40,585 nt of DNA, taken from assembly GCA_964425275.1 (NCBI GenBank), contig CAYRLZ010000030.1, positions 1 through 40,585 on the forward strand, written 5' to 3'. Source of the stretch: CAYRLZ01 sp964425275 (GTDB lineage Bacteria > Hydrothermota > Tepidihabitantia > Tepidihabitantales > JBDRVQ01). The notes beneath the pieces are model-generated. The model was not told the DNA's origin. It made no database searches and saw nothing but the letters and a program-made list of their open reading frames with translations. The translations under genes were made by a program, and so were the position numbers. The first letter of the stretch is position 1, and each line of letters begins with the position of its first letter. Shown piece after piece: positions 24,201-32,919 of the stretch.

Positions 24201-26775
24201 GGATGATTATGAGAGTCGTGGCGATACATTACGACCGGAATTAGGTCCGGATACATTGAAGGAAGAGATAGTGAAAATCTATCAGATAAGTATTGAAAAT
24301 GATACATCTTATAACTCACCGTTTAAGGTAAAGAGAGATGCCTTTGGCCAAAGAGAGAAGGAGGCATCCCTTGCTTTGCTCTTTAAGAATCTCCGGGGTG
24401 GCCGGGTAGTAGTTATTCCCCAACTATTTTATGAGAAACAAGACTGGCGGGATTATAAAGCACTAAAGATTTATGTCCACCGAGACTTAAATACCAATCC
24501 AATCTTCTTTCTCCGAGTAGGCCGGGATAGCACTAATTATTATTACTATCGTTCGTTTATTGACCAAGGGAGAAAAATACCAGGAACCGATGGACTATGG
24601 TACGAGTTTGAAATCTCTCTTGACTCCTTCCAACGATTAAAAGTAGAAGGGAGAGAGAATGCCAATTATGGATATATAGGGAATCCAACATTTTCTGAGG
24701 TATGGTATATCGCCTTAGGTATTGAGAATCCGTCTCCAGATAAAATTTCCGGTAGTGTGTGGTTCAATGATCTAAGGCTGGTTTCTCCCTATCGGGAAAT
24801 GGGGTTAGGCTATCAAGCCGGATTAAGATTTACCCTTTCTGATTTAGCCAGTTTTGGTGTCTCGCTTTCTTACCTTGACCCAAATTTTGTTCGCCTTTCC
24901 GAAGCCGGTGGGGTAAAGACTGGTAATTATACATTCAGCCGGGGTTATTCTTATAATGTTAATTTAGATAGATTTTTACCCGCCAGCTGGCAATTACACC
25001 TGCCTTTTAGATACACGCAGTCAGCCGCTTTTTCCACACCCAAATTCGCCCCCCTTAATCCGGATAAGCGGTTAAGACCCAGTAGCAAAGATACGATAGA
25101 GGTTAACGAGGTAAAGAAGGCTAAAGGTGCCGGCGGGTCAGAGTCCTGGGGGCTATCAATCAGTAAAGGGAAGTCATCAAATAAGATTTTAAATTATACC
25201 CTTGATGCCTTATCTTATTCCTGGTCAAGGCGGAAGGGTTATAATGGACAACTATTAGCTACTGACACCTCGTCCGCTGTTGGTTCGGGCGCAAACTATG
25301 CAGTATCTCCAAATCTTTATTTCGCAATCGGTGAGAATGAGATTTATTATTTCCCCCAAAATATCCAGATAGGAATAAATTATTCAAGGTCCAAGTCTTT
25401 AAGGAAGGTTCGGGCTTATGATTCTATTCCCTGGGCTCGGGCCGATAGCCTTAAAGACTCTACGAAGATGGCCACTCTTTCTTTCGGGACTAGTTATTCG
25501 CCAATTGAAAATCTCTCGTTTGATTACAGTGAAGGAAGCGGGCGCGACCTCTACGGTATCCGAGAAGACCATCAAAAATTGAGCCGATTCGGGGCAGAGA
25601 CGGATAAAGACCGAAATTTTGGGGCTAATTATTCCTTTGAGTTAGGAGATATTATTCAACCCCGCTTAGAATACGACGGCAGTTATAGCGAAACAAGAAT
25701 GAAAAAGGGAGATACGATTTCTAATAAACGTAATTTTAATAATATGGGTGAATACTCCATTGAAGGTGATTTAAATCTTCCGGAACTATTCTCTAAATTA
25801 CACCGGGAAGATAAAGAAAAGAAAAAGGCGGTTTTTGGCTCACCCCAGTGGCTCTTAGAAAAGATTGCGGAATTAGGTAAGATTATTGAGCCAATTGATT
25901 TGTCCTATTCTGTTTCTCGGAGTAGTGAATTCCCAACCGCTAATTTCTCACCGCCGCTTTTTTACCAATTGGGGCTCATTGACCAATTCACACTTAAAGG
26001 TGAGACTATCCCACGCACCCCGACATCAAAAGAGACCGATAACCGATTTTCCGCCTCTTCCCATCTTAAATTGGGCAATATTGGTATATCTTATTCTTAT
26101 GACTATTCCCAAGAAAGGAGTTTTACCGGCAAAATTGGGAACGCCACCTTTTCCCGGACTTGGCCATCTTTAAGTATAACAATCAGTCGGGTTGAACGGT
26201 TTTTTAGGAAGTTAGCATCGTCTTCCAATCTCACCACGGGTTTTCAAAAAACAACCGAACAAAGCGGGACGTTATTGCCCAATGGGAAACTTTCTGACCA
26301 GGGGAAAAGGATTGGGCAGAGCAACAGTTTCTCGCCCCTTATTTCCTGGCAAACTACCTGGCAGAAAAGAGTAAACACTAACTTTTCTCTAAACTACTCA
26401 TTCCGGACCGATGAGATTTATCAAGTAAGTCGCACCGAAACCAAAGGGCGCGGTGGCGATTTTTCAATTAGTCACGCCCTCTCTTTTCCCCGGGGGGTTA
26501 AAATACCCTTCCTTCCCCGAATAAGATTGACCCATGAGTTAAGCCTCACCTGGAATGTTGGCTACTCCCGGAATGAAAGTTATGAGATAAGAGGGGGTAG
26601 TAGAATCCCAACCCAGTCTAATGAAAATATCTCCACGCGACTTTCCACCTCATACCGGATATCAACCACTATTGAATCGGGATTCAATGTCGGTTATAAT
26701 TCTTGGCGTAACCTTCTGAGCCAAATTAGGTCGCAAAGTATTGAGTTAAACTTTTGGGTTCTATTCCGTTTTTAA
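21205..26775 (+). CDS. sprA: SprA-like type IX secretion outer-membrane translocon
   Basis: About 1856 aa from ATG 21205. An upstream in-frame ATG at 21181 overlaps dxs; the later start has AAAGAG before it and puts the signal peptide (WVQFLFWLFTLSYLFFGRVWA) nearer the N-terminus. SprA hallmarks include GEDDIIKKIEMGETQLTIPGTAF, then GDIPVHKGLFGISGQGELGGLKLNFIASREQ, VDYDKGEIIFLKPLPPDAEVKVTYEY, and DYRVDY-type repeats. An Asp-rich calcium-like stretch follows (DTEDKNNNGQLDVN, DSEDVDGNGFSPRGDNN), then long beta-strand repeats to a terminal LNFWVLFRF, the aromatic end of an outer-membrane barrel. Bacteroidota SprA is a 36-strand pore of about 2400 aa, so this one is shorter. It would export the C25 protease and Por-tailed proteins seen here. 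Confidence 0.88.
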   Translation: MMRPWGSLRARWVQFLFWLFTLSYLFFGRVWAQEPSDTTSLDSLSRVKTFPWNLLELEKEVPRIDYKQGLVFFERWRDSLFFGVIKVLPLSSYLALKMQKDFTQDLGREIERAQIKKEKQAGFSKLIPEIEIPKIPLIGESRINIAGENRVTIGGRQTILTGGTQTSYGQSLLPELKMEQALRLNLEGTISDRTKVLIDHDSQRELEAKNRVKLEYTGGEDDIIKKIEMGETQLTIPGTAFTGDIPVHKGLFGISGQGELGGLKLNFIASREQSQPQMKEFKGKNLVAVDTFYDNEFAKDRFFLLDTQPVQVKEIYLYYDDNQPYGIGKESCLATIRPEAPEDTLPNPNFPGDRKISRFLLLEPNKDYKIQQFVEGGIFLEMLRDVRSGRLGVFYITTTGESIGGKRFQGALVLKLIKAYPFAPESKTWPNALRNIYILRQGKVKLEEIKIFRDDPQVDMEVETDGPEKGKTFLQITGLDPDGDRQVVYPQFISTLGYIVFPYFKPFAHPGLSLRDTIIYYRDQLMPGEGKRYYIVVRYTALAQTISLGVDIEKNEKVYVNGELQERDKDYRVDYDKGEIIFLKPLPPDAEVKVTYEYLPLFMAQARSLLGVRAEQSFLEEGKIGSSIFYRSEASPQTKPSLGSEPFQRMVWEGDIAYRYRNLQLPNIIDRLPLVRAESPLEVSLTSEVATSLPNPNTFGVVYVDDFEQTIISEKTDFAAGNWQTSSCPVGRDTSTFAKKRLIWLNPPQRIRKDSIFGPRVREDREEKVDYLRIIFEPDNTASWAGMMTALRGGVDIRNLENLEGIFRTRQKEGKIWITLATSVEEDAPRRNGQGEIVGYNNYFDTEDKNNNGQLDVNLGEDSGIDTVLGKDGTGVVGDDGNDDYDPYRNPQGSEGNRRLDSEDVDGNGFSPRGDNNYYEYEISLSDTTYFTNLVNNWRIFRMPLSRWTKKVGIPLDQEIRVVRIWFTGFLQPETVDFYSLELTGSKWRGVRVVGERRRDDYESRGDTLRPELGPDTLKEEIVKIYQISIENDTSYNSPFKVKRDAFGQREKEASLALLFKNLRGGRVVVIPQLFYEKQDWRDYKALKIYVHRDLNTNPIFFLRVGRDSTNYYYYRSFIDQGRKIPGTDGLWYEFEISLDSFQRLKVEGRENANYGYIGNPTFSEVWYIALGIENPSPDKISGSVWFNDLRLVSPYREMGLGYQAGLRFTLSDLASFGVSLSYLDPNFVRLSEAGGVKTGNYTFSRGYSYNVNLDRFLPASWQLHLPFRYTQSAAFSTPKFAPLNPDKRLRPSSKDTIEVNEVKKAKGAGGSESWGLSISKGKSSNKILNYTLDALSYSWSRRKGYNGQLLATDTSSAVGSGANYAVSPNLYFAIGENEIYYFPQNIQIGINYSRSKSLRKVRAYDSIPWARADSLKDSTKMATLSFGTSYSPIENLSFDYSEGSGRDLYGIREDHQKLSRFGAETDKDRNFGANYSFELGDIIQPRLEYDGSYSETRMKKGDTISNKRNFNNMGEYSIEGDLNLPELFSKLHREDKEKKKAVFGSPQWLLEKIAELGKIIEPIDLSYSVSRSSEFPTANFSPPLFYQLGLIDQFTLKGETIPRTPTSKETDNRFSASSHLKLGNIGISYSYDYSQERSFTGKIGNATFSRTWPSLSITISRVERFFRKLASSSNLTTGFQKTTEQSGTLLPNGKLSDQGKRIGQSNSFSPLISWQTTWQKRVNTNFSLNYSFRTDEIYQVSRTETKGRGGDFSISHALSFPRGVKIPFLPRIRLTHELSLTWNVGYSRNESYEIRGGSRIPTQSNENISTRLSTSYRISTTIESGFNVGYNSWRNLLSQIRSQSIELNFWVLFRF

Positions 26776-27134
26776 TGAATCAAAGAGAAAAGGCGGTTCT
26801 CATTTTTTTCATCTTAGCCATTTTGATTAGTTTGGTAATCAATTTCTGGCAGGAGTGGGGAAGTAGAGAAGAGATGAAGATTATGCTAATTGAGAATAAG
26901 GCGGGCCTTTCGGATACAACTAAAAAGGAAAAGAGTATTTCTAAAATTAATATTAATGAATGCACCGCCGAAGACCTTATGGTCCTTCCGGGTATTGGAG
27001 AGGTCCTGGCCAGGCGAATTGTGGAATACCGTAGAGAAAGGGGCGGCTTTCAATCAAAGGAGGAGATAATGAAGGTTAAAGGAATCGGCAAAAAGAAATA
27101 CGAAGAGATAAGAGATAAAATAACTGTTAAATGA
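26775..27134 (+). CDS. ComEA-like membrane-anchored helix-hairpin-helix protein
   Basis: 119 aa from the ATG of TAATG, which overlaps the sprA stop codon. Residues 5-24 form one membrane helix (EKAVLIFFILAILISLVINF). The C-terminal 60 residues are a ComEA-type helix-hairpin-helix: ININECTAEDLMVLPGIGEVLARRIVEYR, then FQSKEEIMKVKGIGKKKYEEIRDKI. ComEA binds double-stranded DNA outside the inner membrane during DNA uptake. The fused stop-start indicates tight translational coupling to the T9SS translocon gene, which is unusual. A role in secretion rather than competence cannot be excluded. Confidence 0.88.
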   Translation: MNQREKAVLIFFILAILISLVINFWQEWGSREEMKIMLIENKAGLSDTTKKEKSISKININECTAEDLMVLPGIGEVLARRIVEYRRERGGFQSKEEIMKVKGIGKKKYEEIRDKITVK

Positions 27135-27148
27135 TTTCCACTTACCGA

Positions 27149-27916
27149 TTATCCAGAAACCGATTTCATTGGCGCATTTCCCATTGATAAAGCAGCGCCG
27201 ATGGCGCCGACAAATTGGGGCAAATCCGGGATGAAAATCTCACCCAGAATTCTCTTTATCGCTCTTACCAAACCGAGGTTGAGTGCCCCACCGCCACAAA
27301 AGAGAACCGGTTTTTCAATTCCGATTTGACCGCCAATGCTCGTAACCCTTCGCACCAAGGCATCGCAGATACCAGCAACAATATCTTCTAATCTCTTACC
27401 TTCTTCAACCAAACTCAATATTTCGGTTTCCGCCATTACCACACAGAGGGAATCAATCGTTTCCGGACAACTGGAATCTAATGCCCGTTGGCTAAATTCA
27501 TCAATGGTGAGTCCTAATGATTGGGCAATCTTTTCAACAAAGTTTCCCGTTCCAGCGGCACAGCGGTCATTCATCACAAACCGCTCCACCCGTCCATTTT
27601 TAATTTTAATTACCTTGCTGTCTTGGCCGCCAATATCAATAATTGTTCTCACCTCGGGATATAAGAATACGCTACCCCGGGCAAAGGCGGTAATTTCGGT
27701 AATTATTAAAGCGGCATCGGTTACCAGTTCCCTTCCGTAACCAGTGGCAACAATTTTCTCATAGCCAGCCAATTTTCGTTTTATCTCGGCGATTGCCTCC
27801 TTCGGCCGAAAAGACGTTTTTACAGCCAACTTATCTTTAATCACACCATTCTCAAAGAGGATACCCTTGGTATAACAGGCTCCCACATCAATGCCTAAAA
27901 TTATTCCTAATTCCAT
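27149..27916 (-). CDS. HgdC/BadF-type ATPase, reductive activator of 2-hydroxyacyl-CoA dehydratase-type enzymes
   Basis: 255 aa, ASKHA fold. Phosphate-1 loop is GIDVGACYTKG, phosphate-2 IDIGGQDSKVIKI, adenosine motif FCGGGALNLGLVRAI. Cys119 (NDRCAAGTGNF) and Cys158 (CVVMAETEIL) are 39 residues apart, the same spacing as the two Cys that hold the subunit-bridging [4Fe-4S] cluster in HgdC. The protein uses ATP to push an electron to very low potential and onto a partner with an Fe-S cluster. Both partner-type subunits are encoded upstream in the same operon. It is the last gene of the operon and converges with the comEA-like gene across 14 bp. Confidence 0.92.
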   Translation of the reverse strand: MELGIILGIDVGACYTKGILFENGVIKDKLAVKTSFRPKEAIAEIKRKLAGYEKIVATGYGRELVTDAALIITEITAFARGSVFLYPEVRTIIDIGGQDSKVIKIKNGRVERFVMNDRCAAGTGNFVEKIAQSLGLTIDEFSQRALDSSCPETIDSLCVVMAETEILSLVEEGKRLEDIVAGICDALVRRVTSIGGQIGIEKPVLFCGGGALNLGLVRAIKRILGEIFIPDLPQFVGAIGAALSMGNAPMKSVSG

Positions 27917-27929
27917 CGTTATTTAGTTA

Positions 27930-28994
27930 TTACTCAGAAGATAACGGTAAAGTTTCTTTTTTAATTTCTTGCCATATTAACCCGGCCTCTTTTGCTGCTG
28001 TGATGAATGCCTTTACATTCTCCTCTGGTGTTTTGATTGGCACCTCGCAACCAGTTGCAGCGATATAGCCTTTTGCGTTTTTCATTCCTTCTTTGACCAT
28101 TTCTTGGGTCTTCTCAATTATTATTGAGGAATCGCCAAAGGTGAGAAGCGAGGTATCAAAATTTCCAATCAGGCGCATCTTTCCGCCTATTTTATCTCTG
28201 ATTAGAGAAAGGTCAACCTGGTCAATACTTATCAGGTCGGCTTTTGTTTCGGGTAGTAAATCAATAATTGGGGTCGTATCGCCGCAGATATGGAGGATAA
28301 CATCAAGGTCATAACGGTGGAGAAAGTCAATTAATTTCTTTTCATAAAACCAGGCAAACTCTTTATAAGTTTTGGGACTGATGACACTAGCTGAGGCTAG
28401 GGGGTCAACAATAATTGGTAAACCACCAGCGTCAATAATCTCATAAGAGAATTCAATTGCTGCCTGCAGGCAAATCTCCATTATCTCCTTAACTTGATGG
28501 GAATTTTTTATCGTCGCGATGAGAAATTTTTCCGGTTCCGCAAGCATCATTCCCGTGGTGAATGGTGCTGGGACATAGGCAAGAATTGGTATTCGGTCGC
28601 CGACCGCCTTGTAGGTATAATCAATTGCCTCAAGATAGAGTGGTAACCGCCCGTCCGATTTCGGATCCGGTATTTTGATACTAGTAATTGATGATTTATT
28701 TAAGACCGGGGTTTTTAGCACCGGCAGGTCATCATCTGGATAGATAAATTCTGAACCCAACGCCTCGGCAATAATCCCAACCTCGGAAAAGATGGAGATG
28801 GCATCGTGGCGATATTTTTCAATAGCAATAATTTGCGCCTCCGCCATTGCCTGCCCATCGGTATAGTATCTCTTCAATGGAATGCCCGACACCGTTGCCG
28901 CGTGCGATGTAATTAATGGCATCACATTGCACCGGTCGGATTGCTCATCAATAACCAAAAGACTAAATCTTTCGCGGGAAGTCAAGATTTCCAT
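27930..28994 (-). CDS. UroD-family methyltransferase (MtaA/CmuA-like), paralogue 2
   Basis: 354 aa. A uroporphyrinogen-decarboxylase-like TIM barrel with the zinc ligands of MtaA-type methylcobamide methyltransferases: HICGDTTPII (His-x-Cys) and the distal Cys in AATGCEVP. The substrate-side motif DPLASASVISPKTYKEF is also typical. Heme-pathway UroD lacks this zinc triad, so a methyl transfer role is favoured. It starts inside the 3' end of the HGD-type gene (13-nt overlap) and is followed 13 nt later by the HgdC-type ATPase gene. It may move a methyl group to or from the corrinoid protein of this operon; the partner thiol is unknown. Confidence 0.87.
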   Translation of the reverse strand: MEILTSRERFSLLVIDEQSDRCNVMPLITSHAATVSGIPLKRYYTDGQAMAEAQIIAIEKYRHDAISIFSEVGIIAEALGSEFIYPDDDLPVLKTPVLNKSSITSIKIPDPKSDGRLPLYLEAIDYTYKAVGDRIPILAYVPAPFTTGMMLAEPEKFLIATIKNSHQVKEIMEICLQAAIEFSYEIIDAGGLPIIVDPLASASVISPKTYKEFAWFYEKKLIDFLHRYDLDVILHICGDTTPIIDLLPETKADLISIDQVDLSLIRDKIGGKMRLIGNFDTSLLTFGDSSIIIEKTQEMVKEGMKNAKGYIAATGCEVPIKTPEENVKAFITAAKEAGLIWQEIKKETLPLSSE

Positions 28995-30451
28995 ATGTCG
29001 CGCATCGTTTCAACAAAGGCAGCGATTCGGGTTTTTAATTGTTCAGTAATGCCTGTTGGCGCCGGGACATCAATGGCAAGGACCGGGACATTTTGCAGCG
29101 CCTTTTCAATTAATCTCGTTTCCATAGCACAGTGGGAACAGCCCAGGACATTGGTAATCAATACCCCAGTAATCTTTCCGGCATTAATATAATCCTGGAT
29201 CCGCCGGATCCGTTCTTGGGTAGAACCGATTAGTGAGGCATTAAAAAATGAATGGGCTAAGGCGGAAAAAGGGTCGCCGTCTTCCTTAATCTTTACCAGT
29301 GCCTGTCGGATTAGGTATTCGGTGGCAACGACGCGGCATCCTAAATCCTCCACTAAATTAAGGAGAAATGGGTCAGCCGAAGGTGTAACCCAAGCAATCG
29401 GAATTGCGTCTTCTGACAACACCCCCAGTCCCTTTGCCACCCGGTCTTCAATTGTCTCTAAGACCATCTCCATAATATCCAGCCATTCGTCAAAATCGGC
29501 ATAGCCATAAAGATTACCGAATTCAATCTCCATAAGTTCCAGTGCTGGAAATGGGGCAATGGGGGCGGTGGCCGATAACTCCTTTATCTTTTCTACCCGC
29601 TGCCGCAGGTGATTAACTTGCTTAATAGTTTTGCTTAATCGCGTCAGGTCATTGACGCCGGTAAGTTCGACCATTTTCTCCCAGATACGTTTATATTCTT
29701 GGACGAGATATTTTTCGAATCGCTTAGGATAAAAGAGACCTTCCTGCGTCATAACATATTCTTCTCCGACAAAATATTCTTTCCGTCCCCGACGGGAAGG
29801 GATTTCTACCCAGAATAGATGGTAGCCAATCTCTTCTAAGAGTTGCATAATGCAGGAGTAGTCATCACAAGAAGCACCGGTTGCGGCAATGAGTAGGTCG
29901 GGCCTTGGGAAATAAGCCTTCTTGTAAAAGGCCGATAATACTGCCTTGGAGAAACAGGCGGCCTCCGGGACCCCCAGTTCACTGGCCTTATCCAAGAGGA
30001 CATTTGATTCGTTAAAGAAAGGTGCCCACCAAAGACACTCCGGATAAAAAGGGATACAGTCCGGAAATGACATTATGATTATAGGAATTGTTCCGAGGTC
30101 GCCCATTGTGGCGATTACCCTTTTTCCAATTTGTTTTGCCCGAAAAAGTCTCTCGGATTCATTAAAGAGAAATCCCCAGAGCCGAAGCGCGGCTAAGGAA
30201 TTGTCAAATTTTAGGTGTTTCAATTCCCGAGCCCCATAGACCATAAAGGTGGCGGGCGGTGAAAGATATATTCCCCACTCAGGATTTTGATAGTAGAGAA
30301 ATTTCTTGATTAACTCATCGGGAATCGCCCGAAACTGGCGACTCCACTCTGATAAGGTGATTTTTGCCGGTTTCCAATCGGTGGTCATATAAAGACCGAG
30401 TTTAACATTCTCCCAGTCCCCATTTTCATTCAGCGCCGAGCATCTCAGCAA
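28982..30451 (-). CDS. 2-hydroxyacyl-CoA dehydratase D-component family protein, large subunit
   Basis: 489 aa. Family motifs are VPEAACFSKAVLSAF (Cys166), ATGASCDDYSC (Cys195, Cys200) and NVLGCSHCAMETRLIEKAL (Cys438, Cys441), followed by VPVLAIDVPAP. These Cys are suited to hold a [4Fe-4S] or double-cubane cluster reduced by the HgdC-type ATPase encoded in the same operon. The stretch of about 60 residues at 245-300 is helical, as in the family. The reaction is not certain. Known relatives are 2-hydroxyacyl-CoA dehydratases, benzoyl-CoA reductases and double-cubane cluster proteins. The start overlaps the preceding gene by 26 nt, and no CoA-metabolic genes are in this operon, so a non-CoA substrate is plausible. 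Confidence 0.85.
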   Translation of the reverse strand: MLRCSALNENGDWENVKLGLYMTTDWKPAKITLSEWSRQFRAIPDELIKKFLYYQNPEWGIYLSPPATFMVYGARELKHLKFDNSLAALRLWGFLFNESERLFRAKQIGKRVIATMGDLGTIPIIIMSFPDCIPFYPECLWWAPFFNESNVLLDKASELGVPEAACFSKAVLSAFYKKAYFPRPDLLIAATGASCDDYSCIMQLLEEIGYHLFWVEIPSRRGRKEYFVGEEYVMTQEGLFYPKRFEKYLVQEYKRIWEKMVELTGVNDLTRLSKTIKQVNHLRQRVEKIKELSATAPIAPFPALELMEIEFGNLYGYADFDEWLDIMEMVLETIEDRVAKGLGVLSEDAIPIAWVTPSADPFLLNLVEDLGCRVVATEYLIRQALVKIKEDGDPFSALAHSFFNASLIGSTQERIRRIQDYINAGKITGVLITNVLGCSHCAMETRLIEKALQNVPVLAIDVPAPTGITEQLKTRIAAFVETMRDIWKS

Positions 30452-31493
30452 AACTACCGATACGGAGTTTGGTCTGGGCTATGTTCTGAAATGAGAGGTC
30501 GCTTCTGATTCTTAAAACGGGAAGCCCAAATTTTCTTTCCATCCGACTTAATTCAAACTCATAATGATCGCAGTAGTCAAGCGTCCAGACGACAATCCCT
30601 GAGCAATTTAATCTCTTTAATTCCTCACTAATCCATTCATAGAAGTGTTGATTCGGTCGCTTAAAGGGACAAGGCGGTTGGTGATAATAAGCACTCTTAA
30701 TGCCGTCTAAATTTTTTTCTTTGATTTCAATATTTAAGAACCGGGAGAGGCCACAGTTGAAATCGCCAACAATTGACAAATCCCTTTCCAGTAATTGGAG
30801 GATAAGATTTGCTTCATAAGGGATTGGACTACCCAAGAGATAGACCCTTGGCTTACCCGTATTAGACCCAGGAATTTTCTTATCCTGGTCATCATTTTTT
30901 CCTTCGTCTCCGGTAATCATTTTACCTTTATGATAATTGATGCATAATTGATGAAAAAATTGGGCGCTGAGTTTTTGGTCCAACGAAGTGAAAGTCGGGT
31001 GGGGGGTTATGGCACGGGCGGTGGGTGGTAAACTTAACATTTGGGAAACCGTGCGTAGGGATTGACGATAACCTTCCCATTTTTCAATCTCCTCAACCAA
31101 TAGATTTTGGGTAAATCTCTTTCCGGAGAGGTTTTCCAATTGACCGCAAAGCCAGTCAATCTCTTCGTTAAAGATTTCGGGATTATCAGTTCGGGGGTTG
31201 TGAATTAGATAAACCGGAATTGGGGTCAAATCCATCACAACATCAAACAGCCGGCGGGCAAGGTCACAACCCGTGGAACCGACTAAGGCGACGAACTCCT
31301 TTTGGTTTTGCATTAGGTAACCGAGGTTTGCCTTTACCAGAGGGCAGGCATCAACCCTCACTAACTTTTCACCCTCAATTAATAAATTGCGGTCGCCGTG
31401 AAGCAGTCGGTAGGGTTGAAACCCGGTAGCGGATAATAACTCCACTGGGATATAAGAGCAGGTATAGCCAATTAACTTGGTGCCCCAATCCAT
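30426..31493 (-). CDS. 2-hydroxyacyl-CoA dehydratase D-component family protein, small subunit
   Basis: 355 aa. The N-terminus IGYTCSYIPVELLSATGF (Cys12) is the classical HgdB/BcrC opening. Further conserved sites are VDACPLVKANLGYL (Cys50), GSTGCDLARRLFDV (Cys76), and near the C-terminus VVWTLDYCDHYEFELSRMERKFGLPVLRIRSD. The pair of genes (this and the 489-aa one) matches the two-subunit architecture of dehydratases and benzoyl-CoA reductases. It begins one nucleotide after the RACo-like gene stop and overlaps its partner by 26 nt. Substrate unknown. A double-cubane cluster protein type is one candidate by resemblance only. Confidence 0.87.
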   Translation of the reverse strand: MDWGTKLIGYTCSYIPVELLSATGFQPYRLLHGDRNLLIEGEKLVRVDACPLVKANLGYLMQNQKEFVALVGSTGCDLARRLFDVVMDLTPIPVYLIHNPRTDNPEIFNEEIDWLCGQLENLSGKRFTQNLLVEEIEKWEGYRQSLRTVSQMLSLPPTARAITPHPTFTSLDQKLSAQFFHQLCINYHKGKMITGDEGKNDDQDKKIPGSNTGKPRVYLLGSPIPYEANLILQLLERDLSIVGDFNCGLSRFLNIEIKEKNLDGIKSAYYHQPPCPFKRPNQHFYEWISEELKRLNCSGIVVWTLDYCDHYEFELSRMERKFGLPVLRIRSDLSFQNIAQTKLRIGSFAEMLGAE

Positions 31494-31494
31494 T

Positions 31495-32919
31495 TTAACT
31501 CCAGGGTGCTAATTTTAGGGCGGAGACAAATATCTTTGGGAATTCAGGCTCTAAGGCCAGTTCCAGGTGTTCACATCTCTCTTTAATCCTTTCTACCTTA
31601 GAGAGTGCTTGATTATCGGTTAAGACCATAATCGCACCTTTCAACGGTAGGTCCTTTTCCCAACGGCAATTCTGGACGCCTTCCGGCAGGAGACCGACTC
31701 GGAATAAAGATTCGGGCTTAAGGTGAGAGCCGAATTCACCGGTGAGGATTACTTCTTTAATCTCATTCGGCCTAATTCCCATTTTCCTTAGCAGGATTTC
31801 CACCCCGGTATGGATAGCGCCGATGGCTAATTGCAGTTTCCGAATATCTTCCGGTAAGATTTTAATTCCGTTCAAATTGACCTCTTTAATCAGTCGCCCG
31901 TCTTCGCGCAGCCAGCCGAGGTTTAAGAGGATGGCTAAAAGGTCAATGAGACCCGAGGCACAAATACTAATGTGTGATTTTCGGCGCCCGAGAGTATGAA
32001 ACTTGAAGCCGTTCCGATAGGTTAGGTTAACAATTACCCCGGGGGCAACAAAACTCCCGCAAGTTATACCAACTCCTTCCAGGGCCGGACCAGCCGCGGT
32101 GGAGGCAACAAGAATCTTTCTATCGGTAATCAGGGCGACCTCGCCGTTAGTTCCTAAGTCAATATAAAGACAACAAGACTGTGCCCTCCAATACTTCTGA
32201 CTGGCCAGAAGACCAGCGGTTGTGTCACCACCGACAAAACCACCAATTACCGGAAAGATATAACGAGGAGGATTTTTTAAGAAGATTTGCCCTTTGATTT
32301 CACTCCGGAACGGATAAGAAGCTAATCCGAGCAGTGATTTATTGAGATAAAATGAAAGCATTACGGGATTGCCAACGATGGTCGTAAATAACGGCGCATT
32401 TACCCCTAATTCTTTTTTGAGGGTGGCAAGACCAGAGAAGAGGAGGTTTCTTAATAACTTATATTTACCTTTAAGGGCCGTATCAATCCGGGTTATTACA
32501 TCACCACCGATGAGATTCTGAGGATTATAGATTTTTGCCGTTCTAATAACCTTTCTCTTTTTCAAATCAATAACTGCTCCTTTGAGGATTGTCGTCCCAA
32601 TATCCAGAGCCAGACCAGACAAAGGAATAGTTGTCTTCAGCCTCGGGGTTTTGGGGATAATTACCTCCACATCCTCTTTGGTGAAATAACGGCAGGCAAG
32701 GCGATACCCCTTCTTTAAGGCATTTGCTGGGATAAGGAGTGATTCAATTTCATCCGGTGGTTTTATCTTGCCAATAATCTTCACCCGGCATAGTCCACAT
32801 CTTCCCTGACCGCCGCACCCAGCGAGAAGAGGAATTTTCTTGGTCAAAAGAAAATCAAGCAGTCTTTTCCCTTTATTTCTTTTATGAATACCAGTGGTCT
32901 TAATTACGATTGAATTCAT
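31495..32919 (-). CDS. RACo-like corrinoid reductive activator (2Fe-2S ferredoxin plus ASKHA/DUF4445 domain)
   Basis: 474 aa. Residues 1-90 are a plant-type [2Fe-2S] ferredoxin with Cys35, Cys41, Cys44 and Cys76 (Cx5Cx2C, 31 residues, C). Residues about 100-474 are the DUF4445 ASKHA domain of RACo: GLALDIGTTILKGAVID, LIGGDVITRI, IVGNPVMLSFYL, YIDLGTNGEVALI, AAGPALEGVGITCGS and ILTGEFGSHL. RACo proteins use ATP to reduce inactive Co(II) corrinoid to Co(I) in methyl-transfer systems. The corrinoid protein itself is encoded two genes upstream, supporting this role. It overlaps the preceding UroD-type gene by 20 nt. Confidence 0.92.
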   Translation of the reverse strand: MNSIVIKTTGIHKRNKGKRLLDFLLTKKIPLLAGCGGQGRCGLCRVKIIGKIKPPDEIESLLIPANALKKGYRLACRYFTKEDVEVIIPKTPRLKTTIPLSGLALDIGTTILKGAVIDLKKRKVIRTAKIYNPQNLIGGDVITRIDTALKGKYKLLRNLLFSGLATLKKELGVNAPLFTTIVGNPVMLSFYLNKSLLGLASYPFRSEIKGQIFLKNPPRYIFPVIGGFVGGDTTAGLLASQKYWRAQSCCLYIDLGTNGEVALITDRKILVASTAAGPALEGVGITCGSFVAPGVIVNLTYRNGFKFHTLGRRKSHISICASGLIDLLAILLNLGWLREDGRLIKEVNLNGIKILPEDIRKLQLAIGAIHTGVEILLRKMGIRPNEIKEVILTGEFGSHLKPESLFRVGLLPEGVQNCRWEKDLPLKGAIMVLTDNQALSKVERIKERCEHLELALEPEFPKIFVSALKLAPWS

